NCBI GenBank assembly: GCA_019638385.1
Contig: JAHBTW010000010.1
Location: forward strand, 62,001-126,000
Length of the DNA: 64,000 bases
Direction of reading: 5' to 3'
Origin: Saprospiraceae bacterium
Lineage (GTDB): Bacteria > Bacteroidota > Bacteroidia > Chitinophagales > Saprospiraceae
Part shown: positions 26,767 to 34,255 of the stretch, in pieces
Layout of the letters: the number at the start of each line of letters is the position of its first letter
Position numbering within the stretch: the stretch's first letter is position 1
The notes under the pieces: generated by a model
The model's database searches: none
What the model was told of the DNA's origin: nothing
What the model saw: the letters and a program-made list of their open reading frames with translations, nothing else
Translations under genes and position numbers: made by a program

Positions 26767-28329
26767 ATGGCACAAAGACTCACCACCTTTTCCAAGTCTT
26801 TAATTGTAGCAGTCATTGTAGGCGGCGCCTTCCTCGGCATTCGCTACCTCCAGCAAAGCGGCATACTCGGCGGTTCGGAAGGCGATGCGCCGAAAAAAGA
26901 GAGCCGCAGCAACGCTTCCGGGTTCAAATCATCTGATGTCATCAAAGTGGGCGTAGTGACCTGGGGCGGTTACGCCGGCGGACAATACTTCAACGAAGGT
27001 TTCGAGGCGAGCAAGGAATCCCGCTTTACCAAAGAGTACGGCATCCCCGTGGAGTTTCAGGTTCTCGACGACTTTGAAGCTTCGCGCAACGCATTCCGTG
27101 CCGATGAGGTCAACTTGCTGTGGAGTACAGTAGATGCCTTCCCGACGGAGGTGAACGGCCTGGCGGATTTCGATCCGGTCATCGTTTTTCAGGCCGACTG
27201 GTCGCGCGGGGGCGATGCCATCGTGGTGCGCCGGGGCATTACCAAAGTGTCGGATCTAAAAGGCAAAAAAATTGCCGTAGCCGAAATGACGCCCTCCCAT
27301 TCTTTCCTGCTGTGGCTGCTCGATGCCGGCGGTATTTCCGTAAAGGATGTGGAAATCGTGCCGCAGGCCAGCGCCATAGACGCCGCCGAGGTGTTCAAAA
27401 GCCAAAAAGTGGATGCCGCCGTGGTGTGGAGTCCCGATGATATTTTGTGTACCAAAGCAGTGCCCGGTTCCCGCATTTTGGAAAGCACCCGCTCGGCCAC
27501 CAACATCATTGCGGATGTATTCATCGCCAAACGCGCCTGGGCTGAAAACAACCGCGAGCAACTGCAAAAGCTCTATGAGGGCTGGATGCGCGGCGCGGCT
27601 GAAATCAATTCCAACGCTGCTTCCCGCCGCAAAGCCGCCGAAATTCTGTCCCGCGAATTTACCGACCGAGGCACGGCCCTCACCACAGAAGAAGCCTCCC
27701 AAATGATGGACAACGTGCGCCTTACCACGCACGGCGACAACCGCAACTTCTTCGGCCTCAACAACGACTATAAAGGAGTGAACGGCAATACCCTCTACTC
27801 CCGCATGGGCGACGTATATAGCGGCCTGGGCTATGTGGAAGGCGGCCCCATTCCCAATTGGCGCAGAGTGGCTTTTCCCGCTTTGGTTACCGCCGCTCAG
27901 TTGGACGGCGCCGAACATGCCGCAGAGGGCCAGAAAGAGTTTACGAAAGTAACCGCCGAGGAAGGCAAAGAACGGGAAGCATTCGCCAGCAAACAGGTGT
28001 CCATCAGTTTCCGCACGGCCGAATTCCAATTGGATGAAAATGCCAAATACATCATTGACAAAGAGTTTGTGGAAATTGCCAAAGCGTTCGGCAATGCCCG
28101 CATCCGCATCGAAGGCAATACCGATAACGTAGGCAGCCGGGAGAGCAACATCCGCTTGTCGCAACAGCGCGCACAATCCGTGGCCAACTACCTGGCGCGC
28201 GAGCACAGCATGTCGCCCAACCGCTTTATCGTGGTCGGCAACGGCCCCGACAAGCCCGTAGCGCCCAACACCACAGAAGAAGGCCGGGGCAAAAATCGCC
28301 GCACTGATTTTGAATTGGTAAAAGACTAA
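26767..28329 (+). CDS. Substrate-binding-protein/OmpA fusion
   Basis: 520 residues. An N-terminal membrane anchor (SLIVAVIVGGAFLGIRYLQ, residues 11-29) is followed by a periplasmic binding-protein fold of the NitT/TauT or phosphate type (about 55-370): VGVVTWGGYAGGQYFNEGFE, LLWSTVDAFPTEVNGL, DAIVVRRGITKVSDLKGKKI, VDAAVVWSPDDILCTKAV. The C-terminus is an OmpA-like peptidoglycan-binding domain (about 405-520) with IEGNTDNVGSRESNIRLSQQ and GRGKNRRTDFEL. No ABC permease or ATPase gene is nearby, so it is more likely a sensor or scaffold than a transporter part. Last gene of the operon, 13 bp before ribH. Confidence 0.85.
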   Translation: MAQRLTTFSKSLIVAVIVGGAFLGIRYLQQSGILGGSEGDAPKKESRSNASGFKSSDVIKVGVVTWGGYAGGQYFNEGFEASKESRFTKEYGIPVEFQVLDDFEASRNAFRADEVNLLWSTVDAFPTEVNGLADFDPVIVFQADWSRGGDAIVVRRGITKVSDLKGKKIAVAEMTPSHSFLLWLLDAGGISVKDVEIVPQASAIDAAEVFKSQKVDAAVVWSPDDILCTKAVPGSRILESTRSATNIIADVFIAKRAWAENNREQLQKLYEGWMRGAAEINSNAASRRKAAEILSREFTDRGTALTTEEASQMMDNVRLTTHGDNRNFFGLNNDYKGVNGNTLYSRMGDVYSGLGYVEGGPIPNWRRVAFPALVTAAQLDGAEHAAEGQKEFTKVTAEEGKEREAFASKQVSISFRTAEFQLDENAKYIIDKEFVEIAKAFGNARIRIEGNTDNVGSRESNIRLSQQRAQSVANYLAREHSMSPNRFIVVGNGPDKPVAPNTTEEGRGKNRRTDFELVKD

Positions 28330-28342
28330 CAACCATCAACTC

Positions 28343-28858
28343 ATGGCCAGTGCTCTGAAAAATTTATCCGCGTACAGCGAAAGCGATATTCCGTCCGCCG
28401 CCGAAATGAGCTTCGGCATTGCGGTGGCGGATTGGAATGCGCACATCACCCACGCGTTGTACAACGGCTGCGTGGAAACCCTGCTCAAGCACGGCGCCGT
28501 CGCCGAGAACCTGCACACCTTGCAAGTGCCCGGTTCTTTCGAGTTGCCGGCAGCCGCCCGGCTGCTCATCGGCGGTAAAAAATTAGATGCCGTCATCGCG
28601 CTCGGCTGCGTCATTCAAGGCGAAACCAAACACAATGAGTACATCAACCATGCCGTAGCCTCCGGCTTGGTGCAGCTCAGTTTAGCCACCGGTATTCCCT
28701 GCATCTTCGGCGTACTCACACCCAATGACGAACAACAAGCCATAGACCGCGCCGGCGGCATCCACGGCAACAAAGGCATAGAAGCCGCCGTGACGGCCAT
28801 TCGAATGGCTGCACTGAAAAAGGGCTTGGGGGCTACCGGGAAACGGGTTGGGTTTTAG
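28343..28858 (+). CDS. ribH: 6,7-dimethyl-8-ribityllumazine synthase
   Basis: 171 residues; condenses 5-amino-6-ribitylamino-uracil with 3,4-dihydroxybutanone phosphate, the penultimate riboflavin step. Hallmarks: FGIAVADWNAHITHALYNGC, the substrate loop VPGSFELPAAARLL, ALGCVIQGETKHNEYIN (catalytic His in GETKHNE), and FGVLTPNDEQQAIDRAGG. Length is normal for the family. It starts 13 bp after the OmpA fusion gene and may be co-transcribed, although the functions look unrelated. Confidence 0.96.
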   Translation: MASALKNLSAYSESDIPSAAEMSFGIAVADWNAHITHALYNGCVETLLKHGAVAENLHTLQVPGSFELPAAARLLIGGKKLDAVIALGCVIQGETKHNEYINHAVASGLVQLSLATGIPCIFGVLTPNDEQQAIDRAGGIHGNKGIEAAVTAIRMAALKKGLGATGKRVGF

Positions 28859-29015
28859 GCATAGAGCAGGTGGAGCGAAATGCCCGCGCCGGCGGGTAAA
28901 AAATTCCGATGACCGCGCCCAAGGCGTGGGGAGGGCATGGAGCGAGACTTCAAAAGTTTCGTAAACGTAAAACACTGGTTTTCATATCTTTTTTTGAAGT
29001 CCAGCATATATAACT

Positions 29016-29067
29016 CAGGGTGGGGTATCGCCCCATCTTCATTATTCCATAAATGTAATTAGCCCTG
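29016..29067. repeat. Intergenic palindromic (REP-like) element
   Basis: TGGGG-TATCG-CCCCA (29021-29035) is nested inside CAGGG (29016) and CCCTG (29063). Words such as AACTCAGGGTGGGG and AGCCCTGAAGGG are of the kind seen in dispersed palindromic repeats of Bacteroidota. It may also act as a terminator for ribH, though no long T run follows. The rest of 28859-29160 shows a GC-rich hairpin (CCCGC-GCCG-GCGGG at about 28885) and no gene. Confidence 0.45.
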
Positions 29068-29160
29068 AAGGGGGTCGTTCACGTCGTTAAGTTGACGACA
29101 TTAAATGACGAAGCTACATCCTGACTTACTACAGCACGTTCGCACAGCCGTAATAACCCC

Positions 29161-29195
29161 AAAAAAAAGCCGCCCCTTTTCCAAGGAACGGCTTT
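29161..29195 (-). terminator. Terminator of the microprotein transcript
   Basis: On the minus strand AAAGCCG and CGGCTTT enclose TTCC/GGAA-type inner pairing, followed by a run of eight T. It closes the leftward unit that starts at the 29773-29803 promoter. Confidence 0.75.
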
Positions 29196-29339
29196 CAGTT
29201 GGTTTTGCGGATGTGAATGCGGTTGCATTCCATGCCTCTCAAAGTTCTCTGCGCTGCGGGCGTATGCCGGTCGGCGCGTTGTAAAAAAGGTCCGGGGGGT
29301 AAGACCTGAGTTCTTTATCGTGTGAGCGATGAAATGGAC

Positions 29340-29444
29340 TCAGAGAAAAATTTTCTTACCCGGTCGTTGCATAAGCAAATTGGCGGTCGTAGTGACACCC
29401 AAACCTACTGCGAAAGCTCCCAAAACAATGTACAAAATCATCAT
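29340..29444 (-). CDS. Microprotein B: 34-residue single-span membrane protein
   Basis: Two adjacent ATG codons (29439-29444) open a 34-residue frame ending at TGA (29340-29342). It reads MMILYIVLGAFAVGLGV, then TTTANLLMQ and the basic end RPGKKIFL. A single hydrophobic helix with positive C-terminal charge indicates a membrane microprotein with its C-terminus in the cytoplasm. It is clearly related to microprotein A (shared ILYIVLxAFxVGxG). Both starts are preceded by TTGGG-(C)TT, with no classical Shine-Dalgarno. No named family recognised. Confidence 0.6.
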   Translation of the reverse strand: MMILYIVLGAFAVGLGVTTTANLLMQRPGKKIFL

Positions 29445-29621
29445 AAGCCCAACGTATTTTAATCGGTTCTGAAAAATAATTACTGCCGTGAAGCAGTGTC
29501 GTTCAAGTGTGTGCATGCGGCATAGTAGTAGTACTGCATACAGCGTGCCGATATGTTCGTTGGGAAGATAAAAGTTTTTGGGAGGAAAACAGGAAGAAGG
29601 GTGTTTGACGGGGAATGCAGG

Positions 29622-29714
29622 TCAGGCGGCTCGACGCCGGGAGAGATTCTCGTTTGCAAAAATAAGCCCTCCACCTACAAGAAAGGCTGCGAGTACGATG
29701 TAAAGTATAAGCAT
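29622..29714 (-). CDS. Microprotein A: 30-residue single-span membrane protein
   Basis: ATG at 29712-29714, stop TGA at 29622-29624; 30 residues. It begins MLILYIVLAAFLVGGGLIF and ends ANENLSRRRAA. The same pattern as microprotein B (hydrophobic 18-20 residues, then a short polar tail with Arg/Lys) argues that both are real and paralogous. It lies about 50 bases downstream of the predicted transcription start. Function unknown; candidates include a modulator of a membrane complex or a type I toxin-like peptide, neither supported further. Confidence 0.6.
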   Translation of the reverse strand: MLILYIVLAAFLVGGGLIFANENLSRRRAA

Positions 29715-29772
29715 AACCCAATTTTTAGAAGTTAGAAATCCGTTCAATTTTTCTCTTCGTTCATGGGCGCTG

Positions 29773-29803
29773 CTAAAGTAGATAGCTTGGTGGAATTACC
29801 AAA
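29773..29803 (-). promoter_or_regulatory. Promoter of the microprotein unit
   Basis: On the minus strand: TTTG, exactly 19 bases, TACTTTAG. This matches TTTG-N19-TAnnTTTG with one mismatch in the -7 box. Predicted start is near 29766. The unit then covers both microproteins and ends at the 29161 terminator. Confidence 0.65.
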
Positions 29804-29811
29804 GAAAAGAA

Positions 29812-29873
29812 TAAAAAAAAATCGAAAAAAAATAAAAAAAGGGCGTATCCCGGCCCGAAAACAGGGATACGCC
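29812..29873 (-). terminator. Strong intrinsic terminator of the RRM gene
   Basis: A perfect 10-bp stem (GGCGTATCCC and GGGATACGCC, 29842-29873) with a short loop, followed on the minus strand by TTTTTTTATTTTTTTT. It lies 12 bp after the RRM stop codon. Confidence 0.9.
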
Positions 29874-29885
29874 GCTCTTATATCA

Positions 29886-30362
29886 TCAATATCCGCTATT
29901 GTAGTTGTCGTTATCGCGATTGCTGCGATCGTAGCGATCACCGCCGCGGTCATAACGTCCGCCGCCGCCGCCGTAGCCGCCGCCACCGCGATTGCCGCCA
30001 CCGCCGTAGCCGCCGCCACCGCGATTGCCGCCGTAGCCGCCGCCGCCGCCGCCGCGATTGCCGCCGTAGCCGCCACCGCCGCGATTGCCGCCGCCGAAAC
30101 CGCCGCCACCGCCACCGCGCGGGCGATCTTCAGCCTCCTTCACGACAATGGTGCTTCCATCCAGTTCGGAGTCATTGAGGTTTGAAATAGCCGCTTGGGC
30201 TTCATCGTCGTTGGGCATTTCAACAAAGCCGAAGCCTTTCGAGCGATTGGTAGCATGGTCCATGATGACCTTGGCAGAACTCACTTCACCGTAAGCCTCG
30301 AATGCAGAGCGTAAATCGTCGCTTTCGGTTTTGAAGTTCAACTTTGCAACAAAAATGTTCAT
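29886..30362 (-). CDS. RRM-type glycine-rich RNA-binding protein
   Basis: 158 residues. A single RRM (1-80) contains RNP2 (IFVAKL, residues 3-8) and RNP1 (KGFGFVEM, about residues 42-49). The second half is a Gly/Arg/Tyr/Asn-rich tail of RGG-like repeats (NRGGGGYGGNRGGGG), likely disordered, ending in YDRSNRDNDNYNSGY. Such proteins act as RNA chaperones and in several bacteria are cold-induced; induction here is inference from the family and the long structured leader. The gene has its own promoter, a leader of about 185 bases and its own terminator, so it is monocistronic. Confidence 0.93.
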   Translation of the reverse strand: MNIFVAKLNFKTESDDLRSAFEAYGEVSSAKVIMDHATNRSKGFGFVEMPNDDEAQAAISNLNDSELDGSTIVVKEAEDRPRGGGGGGFGGGNRGGGGYGGNRGGGGGGYGGNRGGGGYGGGGNRGGGGYGGGGGRYDRGGDRYDRSNRDNDNYNSGY

Positions 30363-30435
30363 TAGAAAAAAAATTTAAATAAGTGAAAAAACGCTCATTA
30401 GCATCACCGGAAATCCAAACTTTGGCGAGGAAGAT

Positions 30436-30499
30436 TTTTGTACCCTGCAAAAGGAAAGACCAGGCGATCAACACTCAAAAAGAATAGCAGGGTACAAAA
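30436..30499 (-). promoter_or_regulatory. 13-bp leader hairpin of the RRM gene
   Basis: TTTTGTACCCTGC (30436-30448) and GCAGGGTACAAAA (30487-30499) are perfect inverted copies separated by 38 bases, within the 5' leader and about 75 bases upstream of the start codon. No T run follows, so it is not a terminator. It could be a thermosensor, a stability element or a site for autoregulation by the RRM protein. Confidence 0.6.
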
Positions 30500-30555
30500 G
30501 CAGACTAAAAAACATACAACACAGACCGCTACACTTATTGGCAAAAAACTGTGAG

Positions 30556-30587
30556 CAAAGTTAATAACATTCTTTTCATATTGTCAA
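30556..30587 (-). promoter_or_regulatory. Promoter of the RRM gene
   Basis: On the minus strand: TTG (of TTGACA), 21 bases, TAACTTTG. Full -7 match and accepted spacing. Predicted start near 30549 gives a 5' leader of about 185 bases. Confidence 0.65.
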
Positions 30588-30605
30588 GTTCTTTTTTCTT
30601 CTCCC

Positions 30606-33386
30606 CTACCGCACCAATTCTATCCAGCCGCTGAGCAATTCCGGGCGTGGAATAACGCCTCCCACCCGCTGTTCGAATACCCGGCAAGTGTAGTAATAGG
30701 CGCCCACCGCCAGTTCTTTTCCCTGGGCATTGGTACCGTCCCACAGCAGTTGAGGGTCCGTGGTTTGGAACACGAGTTGCCCCCAGCGATTGTACACCTG
30801 AAATTCTACCCGCTCAATAAAGCATATTGCCCGCGGCTTGAACAAGTCGTTGCTGCCGTCGCCGTTGGGCGTGAAGGTATTGGGCAAGAGATAGGTCGGG
30901 CAATTGTCCACACACACGATGTTGCTGAAAACGCTCTCATTGCCCACCGAGTCGAGCGCCGTCACGGCATAGCATCCTGCCAGGCCGCGCTCCGGTTTGT
31001 GTTCAAAACGGAGGGTATTGGCACGGTCTATTGTTTCGATGCGGGTAAAATTGCCGTTTTCCTCTGCTGCATAATATATATGGTAGCCGGCCACGTCGTC
31101 GGCTTCGGCACAGAGTTGGGCAGGATTGACCCAGGTGAGCGTATTGAACAGGCTTTCCTCATCGGCACAGTTGAAATTGTCGGCACAAGGGTTGGCGACG
31201 CTGAGCGTCGTTGCACAGGGCGGCACGTTATCCACCGGTACGGCGCAAACTTCCTGCGAGCGATTGAACAATGGGGAGGCCAGGCCGCTCACGCCGTAAG
31301 TGCCTTCACTGCGAATGTAGTAGCAATATTCCTCGCCATTGACAAGCCCGGCGTCGCGATAAGCGGATGTCGTTACCGTAGCAATGGAATCAAATACGCC
31401 GAGCGCATTCTTGCGGAATATGGCATACTGGTAGTTGTCCCAGGGCACGGCCTCGTTCCAGGTAAGCTGGTTGGCATTGTCGGTGGGGGCAATGGTAAGG
31501 AACACCGAAGAGGCGGGTTCGGTAGCGCCCAATGGTTCGGCGCTCGCCCCGGTGTAGAAGCGAATGCGATAGCTGTACGAAGAGTTGCGGGTGTTCAGGC
31601 CGTTGTCCACAAAACAGGTATCGTTGGCGCCGGCAAAGGTGGGGCTGATAAAATTGATACCCGTAGCCGAAAAATCGTTGGGGTTGGTCGTGGTTCCGTC
31701 GGCGCGCAACACCTCGTAGCGATAAGGGCCGGGATTGAGCAGCGTGTCGAGGTCGCCGGCAACGGGTTTCGACCAACATACTTCCATCTGACCGTTCAGG
31801 TCGTCGGTGGTCTGTACGTCCACATGCGTGATGAGCGGAATGTCGCGACTCAACTGCACACACACCTCGGCAGAGGGCATGCTTTCCACGCGGTTATATA
31901 CATACTGGCCGGCGGGGGTGGTTTTTGCAAACTCGGCCAACACCCGATAGCAATAGGTGCGGCCGCGCTCCACGGTTTCATCCCGGTAATAGTAGCGCCC
32001 GTCCTGCTCTGTTTGGAACGGCGTTTGGGTGAGTTTTTGATACCCTCGCCCTTCCAGACCGGGATTGCAGGTGTCGGGCGGAAAAATGTTACTGCCTTCG
32101 CGGCGCCAAATCGTGAAGCCCCGGAAATAATTATCTTCGGCATTGTCGCACACATACGGCTTGTCCCAGGTCACTTCCGCTACGCCCTGCCCGGAAGTAA
32201 CGGCCATGCCCTCCGGCGGCGGCCCGGTTACTTTGATGCGCACGGTTTTCAGCGTGGCCAGCCCGGTGGTGTCTCCGAGGAAATTGTCGGTTGCTTTGAA
32301 TACCACGGAATAGTATTGCCGCGAGATGTGTTCGCAAGCCGTTTGCCAGCGGAAAACTTTGTCCACGGGTTGCGTTTGGAAGGTATTGTTATCGGGTAGA
32401 AACTCCGCCGGACTGACGCTCACCTCAAACGGGCCGCCGAGCGCGGTGAGGCGCACCAACTGGTTGATCTCCGAAATGGGCGCCGTTGCCCGCACGGGGA
32501 TTTCGAGTATCTGACCGGCGATGACGCAAATTTCATCTATGGAGGTTTCCACCACCGGCGGCAGGTTGTCGCATTCCACAATGAGAATCTGCATGTCGCG
32601 CAATATGGTGTCTAAGGGTACACCGTTACGATACGATATAATAAGGATGGCCAGATTGTATTCGCCGGCACGTTGAGGGGAATTCCAAAGGATGTCGCCC
32701 GTTTGGGAATTGATGGTCAGGCTGTTATTGGGGCCGGGATTGATTTCGTTGGGAAAGCGGTAGTTGGGCACGAGTTCGCCCACATCCTGACGCGGTACGG
32801 TGAAGTGGTAAGACAGGCTGTCGTTGTCGGCGTCGTACGCGTTGGGGTTATGACGGAAAGGCTTGCCCACACAGCCGATGTCCACCGGCGGCTGGAGCAG
32901 GCGCGGGGTGTTGTTGCAGCCCTGAAATTGCGGATTGAGAAACGTATAGGTGGTAGAGAGGTGAAATTTGATTTGATCGGAGTTGGGAAAATTTACGTTG
33001 AGGATGCCCGCATTGCGCAGCGGGTCGGTCATGGTGATTTCATACGTACTCCGCCCCGGATAGGTATGAAATGCCACATAGGTATTGAATTTTACATCAT
33101 TCTCCAGAACAACTCCCTGAGGCGGTACGCCGCCGCCGTTGGAGCGAGCCACTCGCTCGCATTGTTGCCCGTAGCCCCAGCATATCGTGAGAGTGTCGCG
33201 GTCGGCTTGTACGCTGCTGGCCTTGGTATAAGTAATGATGGTGGCTTTCACGGTGAGGCTGGAGGTGCAATCACCTACCTGTTCCACAATAATTTCGCCG
33301 GCCCGGTTGTGAGTGGCCCAAAGCGGCGCCGCAGCAAGCAGGCCGAACAACAACGAGAACAACCTGAAAATATAGTTTTTGGACAT
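30606..33386 (-). CDS. Gliding-motility-associated (CHU_C) T9SS type B surface protein
   Basis: 926 residues with a signal peptide (LFSLLFGLLAAAPLWATHN). The N-terminal half contains cadherin/PKD-like strands (DADNDSLSYHFTVPRQDVGE). Fibronectin-type-III-like modules follow (YCYRVLAEF, NYQYAIFRKNALGVF, EYCYYIRSEGTYGVSG). The last 85 residues are the CHU_C type B signal: LLPNTFTPNGDGSNDLFKP, VYNRWGQLVFQT, LWDGTNAQGKELAVGAYYY. Type B cargo is exported by T9SS and retained or released at the surface. It is not adjacent to gliding genes, so the label describes the domain and not a proven role. Confidence 0.9.
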   Translation of the reverse strand: MSKNYIFRLFSLLFGLLAAAPLWATHNRAGEIIVEQVGDCTSSLTVKATIITYTKASSVQADRDTLTICWGYGQQCERVARSNGGGVPPQGVVLENDVKFNTYVAFHTYPGRSTYEITMTDPLRNAGILNVNFPNSDQIKFHLSTTYTFLNPQFQGCNNTPRLLQPPVDIGCVGKPFRHNPNAYDADNDSLSYHFTVPRQDVGELVPNYRFPNEINPGPNNSLTINSQTGDILWNSPQRAGEYNLAILIISYRNGVPLDTILRDMQILIVECDNLPPVVETSIDEICVIAGQILEIPVRATAPISEINQLVRLTALGGPFEVSVSPAEFLPDNNTFQTQPVDKVFRWQTACEHISRQYYSVVFKATDNFLGDTTGLATLKTVRIKVTGPPPEGMAVTSGQGVAEVTWDKPYVCDNAEDNYFRGFTIWRREGSNIFPPDTCNPGLEGRGYQKLTQTPFQTEQDGRYYYRDETVERGRTYCYRVLAEFAKTTPAGQYVYNRVESMPSAEVCVQLSRDIPLITHVDVQTTDDLNGQMEVCWSKPVAGDLDTLLNPGPYRYEVLRADGTTTNPNDFSATGINFISPTFAGANDTCFVDNGLNTRNSSYSYRIRFYTGASAEPLGATEPASSVFLTIAPTDNANQLTWNEAVPWDNYQYAIFRKNALGVFDSIATVTTSAYRDAGLVNGEEYCYYIRSEGTYGVSGLASPLFNRSQEVCAVPVDNVPPCATTLSVANPCADNFNCADEESLFNTLTWVNPAQLCAEADDVAGYHIYYAAEENGNFTRIETIDRANTLRFEHKPERGLAGCYAVTALDSVGNESVFSNIVCVDNCPTYLLPNTFTPNGDGSNDLFKPRAICFIERVEFQVYNRWGQLVFQTTDPQLLWDGTNAQGKELAVGAYYYTCRVFEQRVGGVIPRPELLSGWIELVR

Positions 33387-33414
33387 AATGGCGGCGTTGT
33401 GTAATCGGACGTGT

Positions 33415-33445
33415 CAAATATCGCAGGTATTTCCCGGATTGCCAA
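33415..33445 (-). promoter_or_regulatory. Promoter of the CHU_C gene at 30606-33386
   Basis: On the minus strand: TTG, 20 bases, GATATTTG (seven of eight positions match the -7 consensus). Predicted start lies about 22 bases before the ATG. Confidence 0.45.
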
Positions 33446-33500
33446 ATAACATGCCACAGCGGTCAAGGGTTTGCAAAGGGGGAGACGTTTTCGGGAAAGG

Positions 33501-33624
33501 GGGAAGGTTAAAGTAAAAAGGTTAAAGTAAAAAGGCGCTGCACCGGGCGCGGGAAAGGTTAAAGGCACCGCACCGAGCGACTTGTACTGAGCAATGTCGA
33601 AGTAAGTCGAGGGGAAAGGTTAAA
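33501..33624. repeat. Intergenic cluster of AAAGGTTAAAG repeats
   Basis: Four copies of the core (G)GAAAGGTTAAAG in one gap, the first two in tandem as AAGGTTAAAGTAAAAAGG. Between the later copies lies GTACTGAGCAATGTCGAAG, which resembles another dispersed intergenic repeat. No gene is seen in 33387-33629. Confidence 0.75.
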
Positions 33625-33629
33625 CAGCG

Positions 33630-34049
33630 CTAGCCGAAATCTCTTCCCGATTCTCCTGCTTTCTCTTCAAGATCAATCAACACATGGCGCAGCGCATCGG
33701 CGGAGAGGAAGATTTCCCACAAACAGAGCAGCAGGGACACCATCATGAGCAGCAGACTGGCCGCAAAAATGACGGTGGCCGAGCTTTGCCAACTTTCATA
33801 CACCAAGAACATGGTGAGCGTGCAGCCGAGCATACTCACAATGGCAAAAAATTGCGCCCATCGGATGAGATAGACCCGCTTGCGCAGGTTTTTGATCTGG
33901 GACCATACGCCCGGCTTGCGCGTCGCATCAAAATCGGCAGACAAAGTGCGGATCAGACCCGACAAGGCCAAAAAGCGATTGGTATAAGATAGCATGAGCA
34001 GCGAAATCGCCGGAAACAAAAGCGCGGGCGTCTGAATTGAAAGTTCCAT
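33630..34049 (-). CDS. DUF2721 integral membrane protein
   Basis: 139 residues with three hydrophobic helices: an N-terminal one (ALLFPAISLLMLSYTNRFLA), a central one (WAQFFAIVSMLGCTLTMFLV) and a third (SSATVIFAASLLLMMVSLLL). The basic linker between the first two (FDATRKPGVWSQIKNLRKRV) fits DUF2721 proteins. Function is unknown for the family. It is divergent from the toxin locus that follows. Confidence 0.8.
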   Translation of the reverse strand: MELSIQTPALLFPAISLLMLSYTNRFLALSGLIRTLSADFDATRKPGVWSQIKNLRKRVYLIRWAQFFAIVSMLGCTLTMFLVYESWQSSATVIFAASLLLMMVSLLLCLWEIFLSADALRHVLIDLEEKAGESGRDFG

Positions 34050-34093
34050 GAGCCGGAAACAGCCTTGGGGACGATTCGGTTGCAGTGAGAATT

Positions 34094-34255
34094 ATGTCCA
34101 CCCATGGCAGGGACCGCATCAAAAACGAAGCGTTGAAAATCCGATATTTAGATAAAGTAACACTGAATTTTTGCAGTACCTTGTTCAGTGTGCCAAAATC
34201 GAAATTTAGATGTTACAAACAGCCACAGTCTCTCCAGCAACTTTGGCAATACTGA
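34094..34255 (+). pseudogene. Truncated antitoxin remnant (DUF6922-like C-terminal part)
   Basis: A 53-codon frame from ATG 34094 to TGA 34253-34255 overlaps the toxin start by 46 bp. Its text from residue 6 onward (RDRIKNEALKIRYLDKVTLN, then FCSTLFSVPKSKFRCYKQPQ and the end LWQY) resembles, from memory, the C-terminal half of the small DUF6922-type proteins usually encoded just upstream of this AbiEii subclass. Upstream of about 34103 the frame loses similarity and runs into the divergent DUF2721 gene's leader, so the N-terminal half seems to be missing. It could still be translated as a short antitoxin. Confidence 0.5.

Noticed and set aside
29480..29674. 64-codon minus-strand frame between and across the microproteins
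   Set aside because: Overlaps microprotein A in another frame, lacks hydrophobic or conserved pattern, and has no suitable start context.
30085..30120. Possible CRISPR-like regular repeats in the Gly-rich region
   Set aside because: Repeats are in-frame GGN/CGN codons of the RGG tail, without spacers.
29763..30185. Long Ala-rich plus-strand frame opposite the RRM gene
   Set aside because: It is the complement of the Gly-rich GGC/GGT repeats; the RRM strand has RNP motifs, promoter and terminator.
30750..32399. Plus-strand frame of about 550 codons inside the CHU_C gene
   Set aside because: Antisense shadow; long open antisense frames are common opposite GC-rich genes with this codon bias.
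33275..33568. 97-codon minus-strand frame upstream of the CHU_C gene
   Set aside because: Made mostly of the AAAGGTTAAAG repeat and overlapping the signal peptide region of the real gene in another frame.
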